Part shown: positions 45,196 to 64,000 of the stretch, piece by piece | Layout of the letters: each line of letters opens with the position of its first letter | Numbering within the stretch: position 1 is the first letter of the stretch | NCBI GenBank assembly: GCA_016169945.1 | Contig: JADLSH010000113.1 | Coordinates: forward strand, 1,550,001-1,614,000 | Direction: 5' to 3' | Source: Trachythela sp. YZ-2020 | Taxonomy: Eukaryota; Cnidaria; Anthozoa; Malacalcyonacea; Clavulariidae | Length of the DNA: 64,000 nucleotides | The notes under the pieces: model-generated | Databases searched by the model: none | What the model saw: the letters and a program-made list of their open reading frames with translations, nothing else | Told to the model about the DNA's origin: nothing | Position numbers and translations under genes: made by a program

Positions 45196-46113
45196 CATAT
45201 TATAGGAATTTAACTCCGGGCGCAACGATAAAAGGCACTCATGCACTAACCATTGTGCGACCACACCCCCCCCCCATCTTAAATATTTTGCTAATGTCAG
45301 CCCTAATGTCAAATACCCATATCTTTAACCGGGGGGTTGCACCCTCACTTTGATTGAAGCATTAACAGTGTAAAATTGACTTAGAAATACCTAATTAATA
45401 TTTTAAAATTACATTTTTTTACATACAGTAAAGAGTTCAGCTGTTTCACTCCTATGCGAAGCGAAAATAATCCGCTGTGGCTGCCAAGGAGACAAAACAT
45501 TAAAATGCTTATACATCAAAAATAACACTTGCCGACTTGGCTCTCACGTTTACGCATATATTTTATTCAAAGAAACTTGTCATGAAAAACCTGTAAATTT
45601 TTTGTCAACGAAAATTTGAGGGTCATTTTAACAAAAGAAAATTCCGATTTATCTTGAGCACTTGGTTGAAATACGTCGCAATTTCCAAGATAATACTTTG
45701 ATGTATAAGCATTTTATTAAAGGACAATAGAAGTAAAAATCACTTGAAAAAACTTGTCAGATTATTAGATGGAATTAGATGGCAGGAATTGAACCTGCGG
45801 GCCCTCATAGATATGGAATGCGTACTCCTATCTTTTCTCAGTCAAAGCTTTGTTCACAAAACGGCGGATTTATAAAAGGCTTTTTATAGAGCGAGAAATC
45901 GCTCATCTGGTGGAGTTTTTTCAGCAATTTTTTTGACATCTTTCTTAAAGTAATAAAATATTCAGGTCGTCTGGTCATATATTTAAGACTAATACACGAC
46001 AAGTTCTTTCAAATAGGATGTATTAAATTGTTACTTCTAATGCCCCTTGAACTGTTTTATATTTGCATATTTTTCTACATATTTTGTTCTCAATTCAAGA
46101 TGGAAATATTGTC

Positions 46114-60531
<14,418 letters not shown>

Positions 60532-60649
60532 CTATTCAGTGACGTTAAAGAAATCTCACATATATTTTCGTCCTAAGTTATCATTTTACGTGTAGAACAT
60601 ATTGTTCTATTACAATTCGAATGCAAATGCAGTTTTTTTGCTCATATTA

Positions 60650-61080
60650 CAGGGCTCAAGATTTTCGGTATCCCGATATCCACGGGATACCATAATTTTA
60701 TATTGGATATTAGATATCATAGGCTTAGTATCCTGACTAGATACTATAAAAATTTTGAATATCTGATCCCAACTCAGAAGTCTGTACATTGTGGCAAATG
60801 TTCAACAAAATAGCTTTATTTCTTTTTCGTTGTTTGTCACGTGAATGCAGGATGGATCTGGGCACAAGATTAATTCCAAACATATATACATATTGCCTGT
60901 ATAAAAAGCATGTGCTCGAGCAATGTATTTAATACGAAAACAGTGAGACAATCAACAAGGGAGACAACCAACTTCAACAGCTGAAATAACACAAGTTGAT
61001 GATGACAGACAACCTACTTTGTCTTTGGTAACCCAAACACAACAACGTCAACAAGGATCACATTCAAATATTGAGCCCTG
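60650..61080. mobile_element. Possible hAT-like element, 431 bp
   Basis: The ends CAGGGCTCAAGATTTT and AAATATTGAGCCCTG are short inverted repeats of hAT style. The flanking 8-mers (TCATATTA and CACAATGA) do not match, so the call rests on the termini alone. Confidence 0.45.
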
Positions 61081-61144
61081 CACAATGATTTAATTATTGC
61101 TCTACTTTATACTTTCACTAGACAAATATGTTGTAAAGTAAGGG

Positions 61145-61197
61145 AAAATGGAAGGGGGGACCACAGGGCCTAATTACAATTCCTGTGGTCCCCCTTT
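61145..61197. repeat. Small hairpin
   Basis: GGGGGACCACAGG and CCTGTGGTCCCCC are perfect inverted copies around a 15-base AT-rich loop. It is a short palindromic element or MITE remnant. Confidence 0.65.
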
Positions 61198-64000
61198 GCA
61201 TCTGACCAAAAATTTTCAACTGCTTTGAAACATGTTTTTATCACTTAAATTTATATCATTGTTTTGATAATCTGAAAAATAATTTGTGTTTACATTGATT
61301 CTGCTCCAATTCGTTCTGGTCTGAAGATAGTCGGGATGATTTTCGCCCTTGTCTCATGAAAACATCTATTATAAATAATACTATGACCAAAACAAAATTG
61401 TTCTGGTTTGATAGAGGACCTATGGACGATGCCAACCCACGTATTCTACATAGCACATATTAAAATTGCAAACACATTAATTATGCAGCAGTATGTTCTT
61501 AATATGGAGCTGTGCCGGCTTACAGCCCAGCACAAGCCATCCTGGGCATGACGTGCATCGCACACACACGCCTTGGCACATGCTTCAGATTATCAAGAAG
61601 TACAATTTATCACATGCCTTGATTAAAGTGCAAAGCAATGGAAATTTTCGTTCATGTCACTGCATGTCTAACAGGCCCAAGGAGTGCAATTCATTGCACC
61701 CCTTTCCTTTTCTTCCTGGGATGGCGGCATGCAGCATTATTTTAGGTTGTTTATATACGAGAAAATTTAATCCTGTTTGCCAGGACAATTTAGTTGTTTT
61801 GACATTGGCATTTCTCTGTATTGTCTTTCTTGAGCTAGCCCTGTTAGTGTTTATATAAAGACATTTTGACCCCCGCTGCTACCATTCTCGCCTGTTACAG
61901 TTTTACCGGCCAGGCCAGCGCGGTTGTCCACGTAAACTTAAAACAATTTCTACTAAATATAACAACATGGTGAGATCTCATTTAGTGGACAGGGCTGTCC
62001 AATAAAATGGCCAGTCCAGCTAATGCCAGACAATTTCAATTTCCACTATTATAGAACTGCATTAATATTATTGACTGAAAATTGTGGACAAATTTCTGCA
62101 GGTATATACTTGTTTGGTGCAAACCGTTAATCAAAATCACTTAAAACACCCACAATATTGATGGCCCAAGACATATGGCCACAGTAAATTATACACAATT
62201 GATTTAATTTATTACAAATGGCTTTTTCACTGACAGCTATATTTTTATTGCATGAAATATTAAACAGTATCTCAGTGAAGTGCTGTGCTGAAAACTGCAA
62301 GCATTTTTACAAAACAAAATTTGAAACTGAATTATTTAGAATGCCATTTATGGAAGGAAAACTTTCGAATAAAAACTTCCTAAAGATTAGACCCAAACAG
62401 ATGAAAATGTATTATAGTAATTTAAATTATTACATTTCTTATTAAGGGAAATGGTTATGTAAATTTTAAAGCTTTTTCGTAATAGGACACAGCTTTATTG
62501 GGGAAAAAGGAAATTATAAATAATAAATGAACTCTTATCTATGTGAGAAAGTAAAATCATTCACTGACGAAACCAAAAACACCTGTCTTGTGTGTTTTGC
62601 CTTGCCCTTGACCTCAAAAAACTAACATAAAAATTAGGATAAAATTTACAAACTTTCTGTTTTTTGTAAGTGAATGCTTTGCAAGCTTACAACTTCAATG
62701 TGAAAACTTTGTATGTTGATGATTCTATATAATAGTTCAGCATTTGGTTTCCCTCAACACTCAGTATTCCAATCACAAAGTGAATATAGAAAGACCAATG
62801 TATTTCTGGATTTACATATATTCAGACTATTCTTTATACTGAATAAAACAGCGTTTGCCTGCAAGTGTTAAATAAACAAAATTCAACCCTGGTGGCTGTT
62901 TCCAAGCCTTTTTAAAGGCAACGTTGGAATGTCAACTGGCAAATATGCAATTCTGGTTCTGGTTGATGTTATATAACGAAACTGTTGGCCATGTGCAACA
63001 TTATAGGCTCGTGTTTACAACTTCCTTTTAAATACCATGCATTGAAGTCAGTATTGCATTTGTTGTCAAAAATATATCCATGTATAAAGATTTCTTTTAT
63101 ACAAGTTTTTAATATTCAAATTCCACCAAAAAGTTCGCCCATCATTGCAAATATTTTTAAGAGTGTAAATTTTATCGTCAAACAAAAATATGCTATATAG
63201 AGTCATAAGTCCAGAAATAAGGAAGACAATTCTGGCAATTTCTTGTGTCACACTTGACTTAACAATTATTATAACTTTGTAGTTCAAATGTAAGCCAACA
63301 GACAATTTAAACTGGGCAAAAAATGTTCTAATTCTTAATAAGAAACATTCTTAAATTTCTCATAATATTACAAAGAACATTCTTAGTAGTATTACTGCAA
63401 AATATAAATTCCTTTTTGAAAGTTCTTATTCCCCAACAAAAATTTACCAAAACACAGACTAAACTCAAAACATAGTTTATAAATCGTGGCCGACAATGAA
63501 ATATACCGAAAACAATGCTATCTAGGGGGTAGCATTTCATTTTAAAACACTGAATACAATATATTTTGATCACAATATAATATTAGAGCGCCCGCCAAAA
63601 TATTAAATAGCTCAAGAAGTTGCAGTCGAATGGCTTCCAAATTTACATCAAAACATTAAAATAAATCGTGAATAAATGCACTTTCTCGATAATAAAATAT
63701 ATTTTTAAGGCCTAAACTATCGTTTTAAAACACCGGAATTGCTAAAAGCTTTAAAAACGTTATCCAAAGTGCACCAGACGTAAATCAAACAACAGATTAG
63801 ACGGGCATTTTGACAATATTTCGATAGGCAATTTAAAACAATAATACAATGAAATATTGGCAGCGAACAGGCGCGGCAAAAATAGCCAAGTCATGAGAAT
63901 ATCCTCTCAAAGACTTTTGGTATAAAAATATCTTACAGTAACACCCATTTCGTCTTTGTTTAAACTTTGTACATACAAAATTCACGCGGTGTGCAGCATG

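Larger units (their letters stand above)
42620..46113. other. Intergenic region, CFAP52 promoter to LLGL 3' end
   Basis: Tandem genes on the minus strand are separated by about 3.5 kb. Contents seen: the CFAP52 promoter, a LINE relic (42835-42985), repeated AAAATCCA/GGGGTT phrases (43020-43420), two different SINEs (43755-44065 and 44385-44700), a palindromic MITE (44849-45195) and a tRNA-like fragment (about 45778-45830). No exon was found. Confidence 0.6.
60532..64000. other. LLGL intron running off the right edge
   Basis: I searched for the exon preceding 60450-60531 and found none, so this is probably one long LLGL intron. It contains an element with CAGGGCTCAA ends (60650-61080) and a small hairpin (61145-61195). 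From about 61200 to 64000 it is AT-rich single-copy-looking sequence with only short ORFs of no recognisable family. Confidence 0.55.

Noticed and set aside
61493..61858. 121-codon plus-strand frame with a hydrophobic C-terminus
   Set aside because: It has an ATG but no recognisable domain, lies within a presumed LLGL intron on the other strand, and its hydrophobic end is what AT-rich sequence often gives.
63940..64000. Possible first LLGL exon at the right edge
   Set aside because: There is an ATG and a GT-containing junction, but no frame resembles the known Lgl N-terminus and the required HGFPNQPSALAF-type exon is not downstream of it.

Overview
This is a stretch of an intron-rich animal nuclear genome, most likely from a cnidarian or another non-bilaterian marine invertebrate. 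The phylum is inferred from vertebrate-like intron-exon structure combined with AT-rich, MITE-dense introns; nothing in the window fixes it. I rebuilt five protein-coding genes by joining in-frame exons at GT-AG junctions. No prokaryotic features, CRISPR arrays, rRNA genes or intact tRNA genes were seen.

Layout, left to right. (1) 1-5101: gene-free, repeat-rich. (2) 5102-6836, minus strand: a three-exon gene for an unrecognised 386-residue protein with a glycine/alanine-rich hydrophobic core. (3) 10154-21138, minus: a complete 16-exon conventional (calcium- and diacylglycerol-dependent) protein kinase C of 666 residues. (4) 24021-25534, plus: a complete four-exon ATG12, the ubiquitin-like autophagy modifier, head-to-head with the PKC gene. 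(5) 26313-42619, minus: a complete 15-exon CFAP52/WDR16 (ciliary WD40 protein, 615 residues), tail-to-tail with ATG12, with an RFX X-box-like site and an NRF-1-like site just upstream of its start codon. (6) 46114-60531 and continuing past the right edge, minus: 19 exons of a lethal(2) giant larvae homologue (LLGL), lacking only its extreme N-terminus. These genes are not an operon. PKC, autophagy, cilium and polarity genes are simply neighbours. The Lgl kinase is atypical PKC, not the conventional PKC encoded here.

The introns are mosaics of mobile and tandem DNA: hAT-like MITEs (one with a perfect 8-bp target duplication), TA-flanked foldback MITEs, a TTAA-flanked element, a MITE with a perfect 9-bp duplication, tRNA-derived SINEs, LINE 3' ends, and at least ten tandem arrays with periods from 4 to 114 bp. 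CFAP52 introns are the extreme case, with a 77-bp array of about 30 copies, a two-unit GGTTT/GAACTGGTTT array, a field of TTCATGAA palindromes and several others. Two array families (80-bp and 114-bp) recur in introns of different genes tens of kilobases apart.

The most novel items are the unrecognised 386-residue gene, the tandem amplification of a SINE 3' module into 114-bp arrays in both orientations, and the set of well-delimited non-autonomous transposons.
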